Positions 9,029-18,468 of a stretch of DNA of 64,000 nucleotides are shown here, in pieces. Every line of letters begins with the position of its first letter. Positions within the stretch are counted from its first letter, which is position 1. Below the pieces are notes generated by a model. It ran no database searches and had not been told where the DNA came from. It saw only the letters and a program-made list of their open reading frames with translations. A program made the position numbers and the translations under genes. Source of the stretch: Mariniblastus fucicola (GTDB lineage: Bacteria > Planctomycetota > Planctomycetia > Pirellulales > Pirellulaceae); the NCBI RefSeq assembly GCF_008087665.1, contig NZ_CP042912.1, positions 5,270,001-5,334,000 on the forward strand, in the 5' to 3' direction.

Positions 9029-10210
9029 ATGGCCAAGTGGAACCCCTTCCGAAGAAACAAGCCTGAGGACAAAGCTCCTCAGGAATCACCTGCCGTCGAA
9101 CCAGGGCAGGGTGGTGAAAGCGATGCTTCGTCTGAGTCCACGACACCGGTGGCTCCATCAGAAAGTTCAACTGCTCCGGCGCAGCAGACTCCAGCGGTTC
9201 CGTCCGAGCCAGTTCCTACGGAGCCAACCTCAAAAGCGCCAACCCCCGAGGCACCCGAGCCTGAGAAAGAACAGAAGACCGGATTTTTCAGCAAGTTCAA
9301 AACGGCGCTGAAAAAAACCGTCAACGTGCTCAACACGGACCTTCGAGACATCGTCAAGGAAGGCCGTTTGGTTGACGACGCATTCCTGGAAGAAATCTTT
9401 GCGTTGATGATTCGCACCGACATGGGTGTTGCGTCGGCCAGCAAGATCCGGGACGACATCGGCAAAAAGTTTCGTGCTCGCAAAGTTGAGTTTTCCGATT
9501 TGGTTGGGTCAGCAAAGGAAACCGTTCGCGAAATCATGCAGCAAGGTTCAGCCGATGTGAACTTTGCCGAATCCGGCCCGACGATCATCATGGTCGTCGG
9601 CGTGAACGGTGCCGGAAAGACAACTTCGATCGCGAAACTCGTCTATCGCTACAAAGAGATGGGCAAATCCGTCGTGCTTGGCGCTGGCGACACGTTTCGT
9701 GCTGCGGCCGTCGAGCAGTTGACGGTCTGGGCCAATCGTCTGAATGCTGAAATCATCACCGGGAAGTCTGGCAGTGACCCTGCAAGTGTGGCCTGGCAGG
9801 CTACCGAGGCAGCTTACAACAACGACCATGACATTTGTATCATCGACACGGCGGGCCGACTTCAGACGCAATCCAACTTGATGGATGAGCTTGGACGCAT
9901 CAATCGCTTGATCAACAAAGCTGCCAACAAAGTCTCCGAGGGCTCGACCGCGCCGCACGAAGTTCTACTTGTGCTCGATGCGACCGCAGGCCAGAACGCA
10001 CTCAGCCAGGCAAAAGGGTTTTCTGAGGCAGCAAACTGTACTGGCATCGTTTTGGCGAAACTCGACGGAACGGCCAAGGGCGGTGTTGCGATTCCGATTT
10101 GCCAGGAGTTCGGCTTGCCAGTCAAGTTTATTGGACTGGGCGAGACGCCGGACGCTTTTGCCAAGTTCGATGTTGATACTTTTGTCGACGCACTGTTCGA
10201 CGAAAACTAG
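9029..10210 (+). CDS. ftsY: Signal recognition particle receptor FtsY
   Basis: 393 residues. Residues 1-85 form a Pro/Glu/Ser-rich acidic A-domain, after which comes the NG domain: helical N part (KTVNVLNTDLRDIVKE), P-loop GVNGAGKTT at about 190-199, GDTFRAAAVEQL, DTAGRLQTQSNLMDEL near 272, LDATAGQNALSQAKGF and the AKLDGTAKGG specificity motif. It receives ribosome-SRP complexes at the inner membrane. The A-domain is different in composition from the rest but in the same frame, as usual for FtsY. Confidence 0.97.
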   Translation: MAKWNPFRRNKPEDKAPQESPAVEPGQGGESDASSESTTPVAPSESSTAPAQQTPAVPSEPVPTEPTSKAPTPEAPEPEKEQKTGFFSKFKTALKKTVNVLNTDLRDIVKEGRLVDDAFLEEIFALMIRTDMGVASASKIRDDIGKKFRARKVEFSDLVGSAKETVREIMQQGSADVNFAESGPTIIMVVGVNGAGKTTSIAKLVYRYKEMGKSVVLGAGDTFRAAAVEQLTVWANRLNAEIITGKSGSDPASVAWQATEAAYNNDHDICIIDTAGRLQTQSNLMDELGRINRLINKAANKVSEGSTAPHEVLLVLDATAGQNALSQAKGFSEAANCTGIVLAKLDGTAKGGVAIPICQEFGLPVKFIGLGETPDAFAKFDVDTFVDALFDEN

Positions 10211-10683
10211 GCACTGTTTGATAGATACCAGCCTGAAGCGTGAGAGCGGGAGCGAGTATACGCCCAATTTCCGACTCACTCACTTGCGCGCGTCGTGCTT
10301 GTATTAAGTATGCCAAACAGTTTCTGGCAGTCGTTTTCTTCGCTCGGGCAATCCAGACTGCATGCCGTAAAGGCTTGGCGACCGATTGGAATTTTGTGGG
10401 CCTGCTACTGTCGCTTGCGGACCGTGTTTGCGTTGAGCTCGCGAGAGTCCTACACAATCTCGATTCACGTTCGTAGTGATGGCTTTCGATCAGTGCTGGT
10501 CGTTAAACATTGACGAATGCACCGAAGGCTCCGGCCGTCTGAAAGAATCCGTCTGTTCTGGCACAGAAAACAGAGACGTAGCGACCCTAAACTGCCGTTT
10601 TTACCCATAGAGGCGGCGCGACTACAACACTGAAGTTATTCTCCGCGCCACCATGTCCCTCAACCATGGGAACCGGTGAAACA
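10211..10683 (+). other. Intergenic region with no recognised gene
   Basis: 473 bases between ftsY and the next small gene. Short open frames exist on both strands but none has a ribosome-binding site plus protein-like composition. I looked for SRP, 6S, tmRNA and RNase P core motifs because of the ftsY neighbour and saw none. The CCATGG-flanked segment near 10651-10669 is a short imperfect palindrome only. Confidence 0.4.
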
Positions 10684-10926
10684 ATGAGCAGTATCAAACT
10701 CAAGTCCCAGGTCAGCGGCGAAGAAATCAGAGATCTGACCATGCAGTGGGGCTATCAAACGGCAACAGCAAAATCAGGCGGAGCCAGTCGTCAGGCCGAG
10801 GAACTTGTCGAAGCTCGAGTCATTCCAGCGTTCTTGAACCGAATCCTCAACGGTCTTTCGATGCTCGCCGGAGCGGCAACCGCAGCGTGCCTGATCGCAT
10901 GGATCCTCGCCGCGTTCAGCGGCTAG
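10684..10926 (+). CDS. Small single-helix membrane protein, unknown function
   Basis: 80 residues from ATG 10684 (MSSIKLKSQVSGEEI). A start 18 bases earlier at 10666 is possible, but the spacing favours the internal ATG, which is preceded by CCGGTGAAACA. There is a hydrophilic N-terminal half with a short helix (AEELVEARVIPAFLNRIL), then one membrane helix near the C-terminus (MLAGAATAACLIAWILAAF). I do not recognise a family. The stop codon overlaps the stop codon of the convergent gene in a shared CTAG. Confidence 0.55.
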   Translation: MSSIKLKSQVSGEEIRDLTMQWGYQTATAKSGGASRQAEELVEARVIPAFLNRILNGLSMLAGAATAACLIAWILAAFSG

Positions 10927-11753
10927 TTCTGCTCGGCTTTCGTGTCGACCAGTTTCTGGGCCGCGGTTGCCCATTTGGATTTCATCGCTTCGTGAACCGA
11001 GAGCGTGAACCGATCGCGGCTCTTGTCAATTTTTGCGTTGAGCTTCTGAACCAGCTTGTCTTCTTTTTGATCAAGCTTTTCATCCAGCTTCTTCTTGACG
11101 ATCCGCGTCACCTGCTGCGCAAACTCGCCGCCGGCCTTACTGACACGATCAATTCGAAAGTTTTCCAGAACGATCGTCGCGTCGTCAACTCTCGGATCGA
11201 AAATCAGGTCCGGCGGAAACTTCGACAGATCCATTGATGATCCAAGACTCACCGCAACGGTCAGCTGTACATCCGCCGAACCGTTAGCGCTAATGCTGTA
11301 GAGTTGAACTCCCTTGACCCACTTCGCCTGACGCGCAACCACGCTTACCTTTGCAGTGACAACAATGTCAAACGAAACTCGCTCTTCGCCAGTTTCCAGA
11401 AAATTGTCTAACTGGACCGAGAACCAATTGTCCGGATCGACCAACGCGACTTCGTAGCGATCCCAGGTTCCGTGATTGACTTTCTTCTTGCGTCGTTTCG
11501 TTCGCAGCCGACCGTCGCGGAAGCTCACTTTGACACCATCCCAGCGTTCCGATTGCTTGCCCCAGTCTTTGTCTTCGACGTAACGAACCGGCATGCTCTC
11601 GAGGGCCAGCTTGGTCAGAAACTCATCCAACTGTTCTGCGTCATCGTTATGCGTGCTTGTTGATGCGTCGCCGGTCGGATCCTGAGCAACAGCAACAGAC
11701 GACACGAGTAGCACGACCGCAACGAAGGTCAAACTGAGTTTCGATTGTGACAC
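10923..11753 (-). CDS. Exported protein of unknown function with charged C-terminus
   Basis: 276 residues if translation starts at the GTG at 11753, which gives a clean signal peptide (SQSKLSLTFVAVVLLVSSVAVA-Q) and has a purine-rich GAGAAG 5 bases before it. ATG starts at 11843 and 11828 would add about 30 hydrophilic residues in front of the signal and are less likely. The mature part contains a beta-rich region (YEVALVDPDNWFSVQLDNFL) and ends with a long Lys/Glu-rich helical segment (VTRIVKKKLDEKLDQKEDK). Similar exported conserved hypotheticals are known in planctomycetes; no function is assigned. It is probably periplasmic. Confidence 0.65.
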   Translation of the reverse strand: MSQSKLSLTFVAVVLLVSSVAVAQDPTGDASTSTHNDDAEQLDEFLTKLALESMPVRYVEDKDWGKQSERWDGVKVSFRDGRLRTKRRKKKVNHGTWDRYEVALVDPDNWFSVQLDNFLETGEERVSFDIVVTAKVSVVARQAKWVKGVQLYSISANGSADVQLTVAVSLGSSMDLSKFPPDLIFDPRVDDATIVLENFRIDRVSKAGGEFAQQVTRIVKKKLDEKLDQKEDKLVQKLNAKIDKSRDRFTLSVHEAMKSKWATAAQKLVDTKAEQN

Positions 11754-11907
11754 TGATCTTCTCGCTTCAGTTGAACGGAATGGCTGCTTATTTGATATCC
11801 AGCCGAACGCGTCTGACAGGTCTGACATTGTGATAGAATTCACGGTTTGGAGCTATCTCAATGTTCCCCGTACCTTCTCACCGTCTCCAAACTGAACTGC
11901 CGCAGAC

Positions 11908-12546
11908 ATGTACGTGCTACGACGAATTCCGGTTCAAAACTTGATCCTGATTGCAGCGGGACTGCTGTTCGTTGGCTGTAGTGCTGAAAGCCATTCGTCG
12001 ATTCCGGTTTCCGTTCAGCAGCCTCCGCCCTTTTCATACAGTGGCCGGATCGGACGCATTTGGGGCGGCGACAACTTTGAAGTCGTTGAGAATGGCAAAC
12101 TGCACTACGCATTTATTCGCGGAATCGACACGCCTGAACCTGGCCAGCCATTTCATGAGGAAGCCAAACGAATGTTGCGGCAATTGGCAAAGAGCAAAAG
12201 AACCGTGATTCATGTGCTGAAACGTGACGAATGGAAACGTGAAGTATGTGACGTGAGGATCACCAACTTTGACATTACCGATGAATTCACAGCGAACACG
12301 TCGGGCGAGTCGGACGTCGATCCCGCGCTCGAACTGCTTCAGAGTGGACTGGCCTGGTTCGATCAAACCGACGGGCCGTACGCTGAAAGTTATCGCAATG
12401 CCGAGGCAACCGCCAAAGAGCAGGGGCTTGGATTGTGGTCTCAACCGAATCCCGTTGCTCCGTGGGAATTTTGGCAACAACAGGTTATGCAAATCACACC
12501 CGACGAGTCAGACAGCGAAGAAGCGCAGCACGAACCGGCTCAGTAA
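11908..12546 (+). CDS. Lipoprotein with thermonuclease (SNc)-like domain
   Basis: 212 residues. A type II signal peptide ends at the lipobox LFVGC (Cys ~24). The body resembles the staphylococcal nuclease OB fold: GRIGRIWGGDNFEVVENG, then the IRGIDTPEPGQPFHEEAKRML segment with the usual Arg-Gly-Ile-Asp-x-Pro-Glu core, and the AEATAKEQGLGLWSQPNPVAPWEFW closing segment found in SNc proteins. The second half of the active site (a usual Glu/Arg region) is harder to see; KREVCDVRI replaces the common GRxLAxV strand, so catalytic activity is uncertain. It is likely anchored in a membrane facing the periplasm. Confidence 0.8.
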   Translation: MYVLRRIPVQNLILIAAGLLFVGCSAESHSSIPVSVQQPPPFSYSGRIGRIWGGDNFEVVENGKLHYAFIRGIDTPEPGQPFHEEAKRMLRQLAKSKRTVIHVLKRDEWKREVCDVRITNFDITDEFTANTSGESDVDPALELLQSGLAWFDQTDGPYAESYRNAEATAKEQGLGLWSQPNPVAPWEFWQQQVMQITPDESDSEEAQHEPAQ

Positions 12547-12653
12547 CTGTGGCGGCGGTACGGCGGAAGCAATGCCGAATCTACAGCGGCGCACAAACAG
12601 ACCTCTCCGAGTTCACTCGAAGAGGTCCGTTGGTTGTCTGAATTTGTCAGGCG

Positions 12654-12854
12654 TTAGCCATCGATCAGCTTCACATTCTCCGCGCGTGGTCCTTTCGGAC
12701 CTGTACCTTCCTGATACTCGACTTTCTGTCCTTCACGCAACTCCTCGAAAGAAATTCCCTCGAGTGCTGAAAAGTGGAAGAAGATGTCTTTTTCTGCTCC
12801 CTGAATAAATCCAAAACCCTTTTCAGCCAACTTTTTGATAGTACCTTCCGGCAT
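12654..12854 (-). CDS. Cold-shock domain protein
   Basis: 66 residues, start ATG at 12854 with a GGGG ribosome-binding site 6 bases upstream. A longer frame to 12914 is leader RNA. The single OB fold carries RNP1 (KGFGFI, 12-17) and RNP2 (IFFHFSAL, 24-31) and ends with GTGPKGPRAENVKLID. It is a single-stranded nucleic acid binder and RNA chaperone of the CspA family. The gene stands alone with a leader that contains a stable hairpin (see the regulatory entry), as is common for cold-shock mRNAs. Confidence 0.95.
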   Translation of the reverse strand: MPEGTIKKLAEKGFGFIQGAEKDIFFHFSALEGISFEELREGQKVEYQEGTGPKGPRAENVKLIDG

Positions 12855-13269
12855 AGAAATCCCCAAAATCACTCGACGCAAATCAAAATTAAAAGTGTCT
12901 CGAAATTCGAGCAAAGTACAGAGACACCAAACAAGTTGGACAGGCCAGTAAATTTCAACATCGACTTTGGGAACATCCGCAACGCGAGCATTGGAATTCG
13001 TGGCCAGCTATCGCCGAAACGAAATCTAACCGAGCCTTTCCGATTTGCATGATATGCGACTCGTTCTCGCCAAGCAAGCAACGAAATTACGACTCAGATT
13101 GGAAAACGTCCGGCATCGTTCCCAATCGACTCCATCAAAGGTATTCTGTCCCGGAGATGCCGCAAAAAACCGGTTTCGGCTACGCAACCATTACGACTCT
13201 ACGCGAAACAAATTACTAACGACTCTGCTCATTAGCAAATTTTAATACTCAGAACCCGAGTAATCACTC
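12855..13269. other. Divergent intergenic region between csp and HAD genes
   Basis: 415 bases containing the leader of the cold-shock gene on the minus strand (hairpin at 12895-12927) and the upstream region of the HAD gene on the plus strand. It becomes AT-rich toward 13200-13245. A small TACTC/GAGTA hairpin lies at 13242-13256 just before the HAD start. I see no gene of its own. Confidence 0.45.
12895..12927 (-). promoter_or_regulatory. Hairpin in the cold-shock mRNA leader
   Basis: On the minus strand, GTGTCTC (12927-12921) pairs with GAGACAC (12901-12895), with an inner TCGAA/TTCGA. It is followed at once by a TTTTAATTTTG run and then 40 bases later by the cold-shock start. The hairpin plus T-rich tract has the shape of an attenuator or a temperature-responsive leader; which one cannot be told here. 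Confidence 0.45.
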
Positions 13270-13884
13270 ATGCTGCCAAATGACGACACCGAAGCTCTGA
13301 TCTTTGATTGCGATGGAACGCTGGCCGACACAATGCCATTGCACTTCATCGCATGGCAGAACGTCATGACCGGTTATGGATTCCAGTTCGACGAAGACCT
13401 GTTCTATTCGCTGGGCGGAAAACCGACAGAGCTGATTGTTGAAGATCTGTCACGCGACCAAAACATCGACGTCGACGTGATGAAAGTCACGAACGAAAAA
13501 GAGTCCGCGTTTCTGGATTTGATCGACCAGATTGAACCCATCAAAGCCGTCGTCGGCGTGGCTCAACAGTTTCACGGCAAGCTGCCAATGGGCGTTGGGT
13601 CGGGAGGGCAACGCGAGGTCGTGAAGCAGATTCTGTCGACGCTTTCTATTGAGCCACTTTTTGATTGCGTCGTCGGTTCAGAAGATACTGAAAAGCACAA
13701 ACCCGAACCCGATGTATTCCTCGAAGTCGCATCGCGCCTGAAAGTTGAACCGTCCAAATGCCTGGTTTATGAAGATGCGGATCTGGGCGTGGAAGCCGCG
13801 CGGCGTGCGGGCATGCAGTGCTTTGACGTCCGCACCATTTTTACTCCACGCCGAATCACTTCGACCGATCCCGGGAACGCTTGA
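13270..13884 (+). CDS. HAD-family phosphatase / phosphoglucomutase-like hydrolase
   Basis: 204 residues. HAD motif I is [10 protein letters not shown] (nucleophile D13, D15), with an alpha-helical cap ([16 protein letters not shown]), motif II GVGSGGQ, motif III Lys in [13 protein letters not shown], and motif [18 protein letters not shown]. The arrangement fits the beta-phosphoglucomutase/CbbY-like subgroup acting on a small sugar phosphate or similar; the substrate is unknown. The TGA stop overlaps the next gene's ATG by one base (TGATG), so translation is likely coupled. Confidence 0.9.
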   Translation: MLPNDDTEALIFDCDGTLADTMPLHFIAWQNVMTGYGFQFDEDLFYSLGGKPTELIVEDLSRDQNIDVDVMKVTNEKESAFLDLIDQIEPIKAVVGVAQQFHGKLPMGVGSGGQREVVKQILSTLSIEPLFDCVVGSEDTEKHKPEPDVFLEVASRLKVEPSKCLVYEDADLGVEAARRAGMQCFDVRTIFTPRRITSTDPGNA

Positions 13885-15887
13885 TGCTGAACGTCGACGA
13901 CATCCTTGCCGATGGAGGAGCTGTCGCCAAGCGTCTCACGAACTATGAGCAGCGCGAGGAACAGCTACAGATGGCGGCCGGCGTTGCCCAGGCCATCGCC
14001 ACGAAACGGCACCTGATTGTGGAAGCCGGGACAGGCGTCGGCAAAAGTCTGGGCTATCTGGTTCCGGCGATCCTCAGCCTCGCAGCCAATCAGGAATCGA
14101 AGGACGAAACCAAACGGCGAATCGTTATCTCGACGCACACGATCAGCTTGCAGGAACAGCTGATCGAAAAAGACATCCCGCTACTCAACAGCGTGATCCC
14201 GCTTGAATTCTCAGCCGTCCTGGCGAAAGGCCGCGGCAACTACGTCAGCCTGCGACGGCTGCGAGATGCGGCGCGCAACGCGGGAACACTTTTCGGGTCC
14301 GAACAGGAAGTCAGTCAACTCGATCCGTTGTTGCAATGGAGCAAGGACACGGTCGACGGTTCGCGAAGTGATCTTCCGATTCGCGTGCTGCCACAGGTTT
14401 GGGATGAGGTTCGTAGCGACAGCGGAAATTGCCTGGGAAGAAAATGTCCCAGCTACAACGACTGCCATTACTTCAAGGCGCGACAACGGCTTCAGAACGC
14501 GGACATCCTGGTCGTGAACCATGCGTTGTTCTTTACCGATCTGGCGCTGCGACGGCTGGGCGTGAATCTGCTGCCGGACTATCAGTGCGTGATCCTCGAC
14601 GAAGCCCACACGGTTCCCGATGTCGCCAGCGACCATTTGGGGTTGGGTGTGACGATGGGGCAAATCGACTACACCTTGCGGCGGCTTTATAACAACTCGC
14701 GCAACAAAGGCCTGCTGGTCGTGCACGGTCTTGGCGAGGCGCAAAAGCAAGTCGTGAAATGCGTCGAAGCGGCCAATGAATTCTTTGGCGACGTCCAGGG
14801 TTGGTACGAGCGAACGGCCTCCGGAGGTTCCAACCGCCGCGGCAGCACGTTGCGGGTCCACAAAAAAGGTGTCGTTGCCAACCGGCTGTCGAAGTCGATG
14901 AACGAGCTTTCGAAAATGGTGTCTCTGGCGGCAGAGGACGTGAAATCTCCTGCCGAAAAACAGAATTTGATCGCGGCCGCTGATCGTCTGACTGCGATGT
15001 CGTCGTCGGTGGAACAATGGCGGACTCACGAGCTGGAGGACTCCGTTTACTGGATCGAAAGTTCAATGCGACGCAGCGGCAAGCAACACGTCGGCTTAAT
15101 GGCGGCGCCATTGGACGTCGGACCGCTGATTCGAGAAAACCTGTTCGACAAAGTGGACTCGGTGATTATGGCCAGTGCCACGATTGCAGTTGGCGATGGC
15201 TCGTTTGACTTCTTCCAAAACCGGGTCGGACTGACTCAGGGCGACAGCCTGCAACTGGGCAGCCCATTCGACTATGAAGAACAGGCGAAACTGATCGTGG
15301 TACGTGACATGGCGAATCCGTCAACGCATCGCGACCTGCACGAGCGACAGTGCATCGAAGCGATTCGGCACTACGTGAAACAGACCGACGGGCACGCGTT
15401 CGTGCTGTTCACCAGCTATGAATTTCTCAGCCGTACGGAACGCGAGCTTCGTCCGTGGATGATCGAGAATGACTACGGCATTTTCAGCCAGGCTTCTGGC
15501 GTGCCGCGCGGCCAGTTGCTGGACCAGTTCAAGAATTCGCCGCGAAGCATTCTTTTTGGGACGGCCAGTTTCTGGCAGGGAGTCGACGTGCAGGGCGACG
15601 CGTTGCAGAACGTGATCATCACGAAGTTGCCCTTCAGCGTGCCCGACCAACCGCTGCTGGAGGCTCGACTGGACGCGATTCGCGAAGCTGGAGGCAACCC
15701 GTTCAACGAGTATCAACTTCCCGAAGCGGTCATCAAGTTCAAGCAGGGTTTTGGTCGACTGATTCGCAGCAGGCAGGATTCCGGCATCGTGGTGGTACTC
15801 GACCCGCGGATCCGAACCAAACCTTACGGCCGAGTGTTTATCAACTCGTTGCCCAAATGCACGATCGTCGAGGAATCGATTGAGTAA
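13884..15887 (+). CDS. DinG/XPD-type ATP-dependent DNA helicase
   Basis: 667 residues from ATG 13884 (a TTG just before it is less likely). Superfamily 2 helicase: Walker [10 protein letters not shown] near 46-54, DEAH box (LDEAHTVPD) near 238, motif V/VI region [11 protein letters not shown] and [14 protein letters not shown]. The Fe-S insert has C183, C188 and C194 ([12 protein letters not shown]), but the first ligand position of E. coli DinG, in the KGRGNYxC segment, is Ser (S122). The helicase probably unwinds 5'-3' at damaged or R-loop substrates by analogy. It is coupled to the upstream HAD gene. Confidence 0.92.
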   Translation: MLNVDDILADGGAVAKRLTNYEQREEQLQMAAGVAQAIATKRHLIVEAGTGVGKSLGYLVPAILSLAANQESKDETKRRIVISTHTISLQEQLIEKDIPLLNSVIPLEFSAVLAKGRGNYVSLRRLRDAARNAGTLFGSEQEVSQLDPLLQWSKDTVDGSRSDLPIRVLPQVWDEVRSDSGNCLGRKCPSYNDCHYFKARQRLQNADILVVNHALFFTDLALRRLGVNLLPDYQCVILDEAHTVPDVASDHLGLGVTMGQIDYTLRRLYNNSRNKGLLVVHGLGEAQKQVVKCVEAANEFFGDVQGWYERTASGGSNRRGSTLRVHKKGVVANRLSKSMNELSKMVSLAAEDVKSPAEKQNLIAAADRLTAMSSSVEQWRTHELEDSVYWIESSMRRSGKQHVGLMAAPLDVGPLIRENLFDKVDSVIMASATIAVGDGSFDFFQNRVGLTQGDSLQLGSPFDYEEQAKLIVVRDMANPSTHRDLHERQCIEAIRHYVKQTDGHAFVLFTSYEFLSRTERELRPWMIENDYGIFSQASGVPRGQLLDQFKNSPRSILFGTASFWQGVDVQGDALQNVIITKLPFSVPDQPLLEARLDAIREAGGNPFNEYQLPEAVIKFKQGFGRLIRSRQDSGIVVVLDPRIRTKPYGRVFINSLPKCTIVEESIE

Positions 15888-15915
15888 CGTTTGAATTTCT
15901 TCCTGATCGCGAGGT

Positions 15916-17205
15916 TCACACTCGGTTATCAACGACCGGGATCGTGGCGACGATCTGATCCGGAGCAAAATTCCCTCTCGCGTCAGCCAGTGTTCCGCCG
16001 ATCAGCCGAACCGAATAGTCTCCTTCGACCAGAGGACTGCCGTCTGATGGAAAATTGTCGAGGCGATAGTACACGAAGAAGATGTCGCCTCGCCCTCCGA
16101 AGTCGCTGTAGCTGGAAATCCTCGGCAGGTAAACGCGGCCTTCCGGATCAATCAGCTCGACCTGGATACTGGAAAGGATCGCGTCCGGAGTCGGAGGAAC
16201 CTGAAAATTGTCAGTGATCCGTAAGTTAAAGACAGCTGCTGACTCTCCGTTGCCGACCGAAAAAACGTTCAGCTCCGGACTGCCGCTGATCGTAACAACC
16301 GGAGGCTCGACGTCTTGCGAAAGGTCAACCGTTTCCAGACGAAGATCCGTCAATCGAAGCGGCACGAGTGTGTCGTCCGATGTTTCTCCGACCCAAATCC
16401 AGAGGAAAGCCGAAGTTGCATTCGCTGGCGCGGTAAACTGATTTGACTGCACGCGATTCGATGGATCCATCGCGTTGTCATTGAGGTCGAAGTTGAAGAA
16501 CGACGGAAGCTCATTTCCCTCCGCGTCACAGAAGTCGACGCCTGCGCCGACTCCCGCGTTATCGATCGATCCATAGATCTGGTTTCGCCATGCGTCCACC
16601 GTCAGTTTTACCAGAGCACCTGGTTCGAATTTAATTTGGCGTGAAAGAGAAATCTCTCCTCCGGATCCGTTGACGACCAGTTCGTTGTACTCCGGGTCCA
16701 CGCTAATCTGATCGGGACTGAACGGACGACTTACCTGCCAAGTGTTTCCATTAAAGTCGATTTCGCCCGAGCCAAAATCCTGAACCTGGATGTAGCCGTT
16801 CTGGTGCAAAATACTGCCCAGATCGTAGCCCGGCTCAACTCCGCGGCCAGGCACGTAGGTTCCGGTTGAAAATACGTTGGGTGCTTTCAAGATGTGGTTG
16901 ATGCCATCGAAAACGTATCGTCTGATGCTCAGATTGCGGTCTTTGACTCCGGGCTCGTAGAGGTCATTGACGAAGTTGATCCGAAGATCATCAAAGGACA
17001 GCGAATCGTCGACGTCAAAAGTGAACGAACCTTCCTGAGAGGAGGGCACGACCTCGCGCAACAATTCAGTTTCTCCGGCAGTGACCACCATGACTTCTTC
17101 GCCGGTGTAACCGAATGCTTCGATCGTGACCGTCGAGAGCATCTGCCTTGGCTCCAGCTGTTCGACGTACAGTGAACAGGCGTCAGATTTCGTCTTGTGA
17201 ATCAT
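15916..17205 (-). CDS. Planctomycete LEPRQ surface protein with carbohydrate-binding-like region
   Basis: 429 residues. The N-terminus has the planctomycete surface-protein signature (CSLYVEQLEPRQMLSTV), near residues 11-27, thought to mark exported proteins in this phylum. Residues ~28-130 are beta-rich with a segment (NLSIRRYVFDGIN) that resembles Ca-dependent xylan-binding modules (CBM60-like); that likeness is weak. Residues 155-300 form a second beta domain (DFGSGEIDFNGNTWQVSRPF, then KFEPGALVKLTVDAW), possibly lectin-like, and the C-terminal ~120 residues look like an Ig-type domain (DPEGRVYLPRISSYS, VEGDYSVRLIGG). No catalytic motif is seen. It is convergent with the helicase gene. Confidence 0.75.
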   Translation of the reverse strand: MIHKTKSDACSLYVEQLEPRQMLSTVTIEAFGYTGEEVMVVTAGETELLREVVPSSQEGSFTFDVDDSLSFDDLRINFVNDLYEPGVKDRNLSIRRYVFDGINHILKAPNVFSTGTYVPGRGVEPGYDLGSILHQNGYIQVQDFGSGEIDFNGNTWQVSRPFSPDQISVDPEYNELVVNGSGGEISLSRQIKFEPGALVKLTVDAWRNQIYGSIDNAGVGAGVDFCDAEGNELPSFFNFDLNDNAMDPSNRVQSNQFTAPANATSAFLWIWVGETSDDTLVPLRLTDLRLETVDLSQDVEPPVVTISGSPELNVFSVGNGESAAVFNLRITDNFQVPPTPDAILSSIQVELIDPEGRVYLPRISSYSDFGGRGDIFFVYYRLDNFPSDGSPLVEGDYSVRLIGGTLADARGNFAPDQIVATIPVVDNRV

Positions 17206-17398
17206 GAGGGGGAGCTTTAGTGCGAGACCGGAATGGGTTATTGATTGGGGCTGCCAGTATAGCTTCGCTCTGTGACGGAGATACTCATTCTGAATGAGTT
17301 TTCGAGTGTCTCAAGAGCGGCATTGTGGCGACGATCCCGACCATCGCTGATTCGTTCGAACAGCCGAGGTTTTACTTCGAAAGAAGCCAGTTTTTGGC

Positions 17399-17404
17399 TA
17401 TAAT
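17399..17404 (+). promoter_or_regulatory. Probable -10 box for asd
   Basis: A perfect TATAAT, 35 bases before the TTG start of asd. A weak -35 candidate TTCGAA lies at 17376-17381 with 17-base spacing. The -35 match is poor, so the call rests mainly on the -10. Confidence 0.5.
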
Positions 17405-17439
17405 GCCCGGCCAACATTTACCCTTAACTGGAGACCACC

Positions 17440-18468
17440 TTGGCCAAGCGTATCGCAATCGCGGGAGCTACTGGAGCCGTCGGCACACTCGTTCGGCAAA
17501 TGCTCGAAGACCGCAACTTTCCCTATGAGACCATCACTTTCCTGGCGTCGAAACGTTCTGCCGGTTCGACGATTGAGTTCAAGGGCGAGACGCATACGAT
17601 TAAGCTGCTGGAACCGGACGCTTTCAATGACATTGATATCGTCATTGGCTCAACACCCGACGACGTGGCAGCGATGTTCGTTCCGTGGGCAGTTGAGCGT
17701 GGCTGTATTGTTGTCGACGAAAGTGGTTACCATCGCATGCTCGATCATGTGCCGTTGGTCGTCCCGGAAGTTAACGCCGACGCGATCGCGGATCACAAAG
17801 GGATCATCGCCAGCCCGAACTGCAGCACGACTCAGATGGTTGTGGCCATGAAGCCGATCCACGACGCAGCGAAAATCAAACGCGTCATCGTTTCGACTTA
17901 TCAGGCCACCAGCGGCGCCGGAGTGAAAGGCCAGCAGGACTTGACCGATGGCTCTCGTGCTTTCCTTGAAGAAAAGGAACACGATTACCAGGCGTTCAGC
18001 CATCCGATCGCCTTCAACGTGATCCCGCAAATCGGTTCGCACAAAGCGGACGGCTATACTTCGGAAGAGCTGAAGATGGTTTACGAGACTCGCAAAATTT
18101 TCGGCGATGATTCGATTCAGGTCTGCCCGACTTGCGTCCGCGTTCCTGTTTCCAATTGTCACAGCGAGACCATTCTTCTGGAAACCGAGCGTCCTGTCTC
18201 GCCAGAGGAAGCTCGCAAGCTTTTCGAAGACGCTGAAGGCATCACGGTCGTTGATGATCTCGATGGCGGAATCTATCCAATGCCTAACAACAGCGACGAC
18301 CTGGATGATGTCTTCGTCGGCCGAATCCGCAAGGATATCAGCTGCGAAAACGGGCTGACGTTTTGGTGCGTGAGCGACAACCTGCGCAAAGGTGCGGCAA
18401 CGAACGCGGTTCAGATTGCTGAGCTTTTGGTATCGGATAAGTACTCGGCATGCGGCACCTCAAACTGA
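17440..18468 (+). CDS. asd: Aspartate-semialdehyde dehydrogenase
   Basis: 342 residues, starting with TTG at 17440 preceded by a CTGGAG ribosome-binding site at proper spacing. It makes aspartate semialdehyde from aspartyl phosphate for Lys/DAP, Met and Thr synthesis. An N-terminal Rossmann motif (IAGATGAVG), the catalytic Cys128 in SPNCSTTQM, the VSTYQATSGAGVKG segment, and RVPVSNCHSE with substrate contacts are all present. The stop overlaps truA by 19 bases, so the two genes are probably translationally coupled. Confidence 0.96.
   Translation: MAKRIAIAGATGAVGTLVRQMLEDRNFPYETITFLASKRSAGSTIEFKGETHTIKLLEPDAFNDIDIVIGSTPDDVAAMFVPWAVERGCIVVDESGYHRMLDHVPLVVPEVNADAIADHKGIIASPNCSTTQMVVAMKPIHDAAKIKRVIVSTYQATSGAGVKGQQDLTDGSRAFLEEKEHDYQAFSHPIAFNVIPQIGSHKADGYTSEELKMVYETRKIFGDDSIQVCPTCVRVPVSNCHSETILLETERPVSPEEARKLFEDAEGITVVDDLDGGIYPMPNNSDDLDDVFVGRIRKDISCENGLTFWCVSDNLRKGAATNAVQIAELLVSDKYSACGTSN

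Noticed and set aside
10211-10683. SRP, 6S, tmRNA or RNase P RNA in the gap after ftsY
   Set aside because: Key sequence motifs of these RNAs were not recognisable on either strand.
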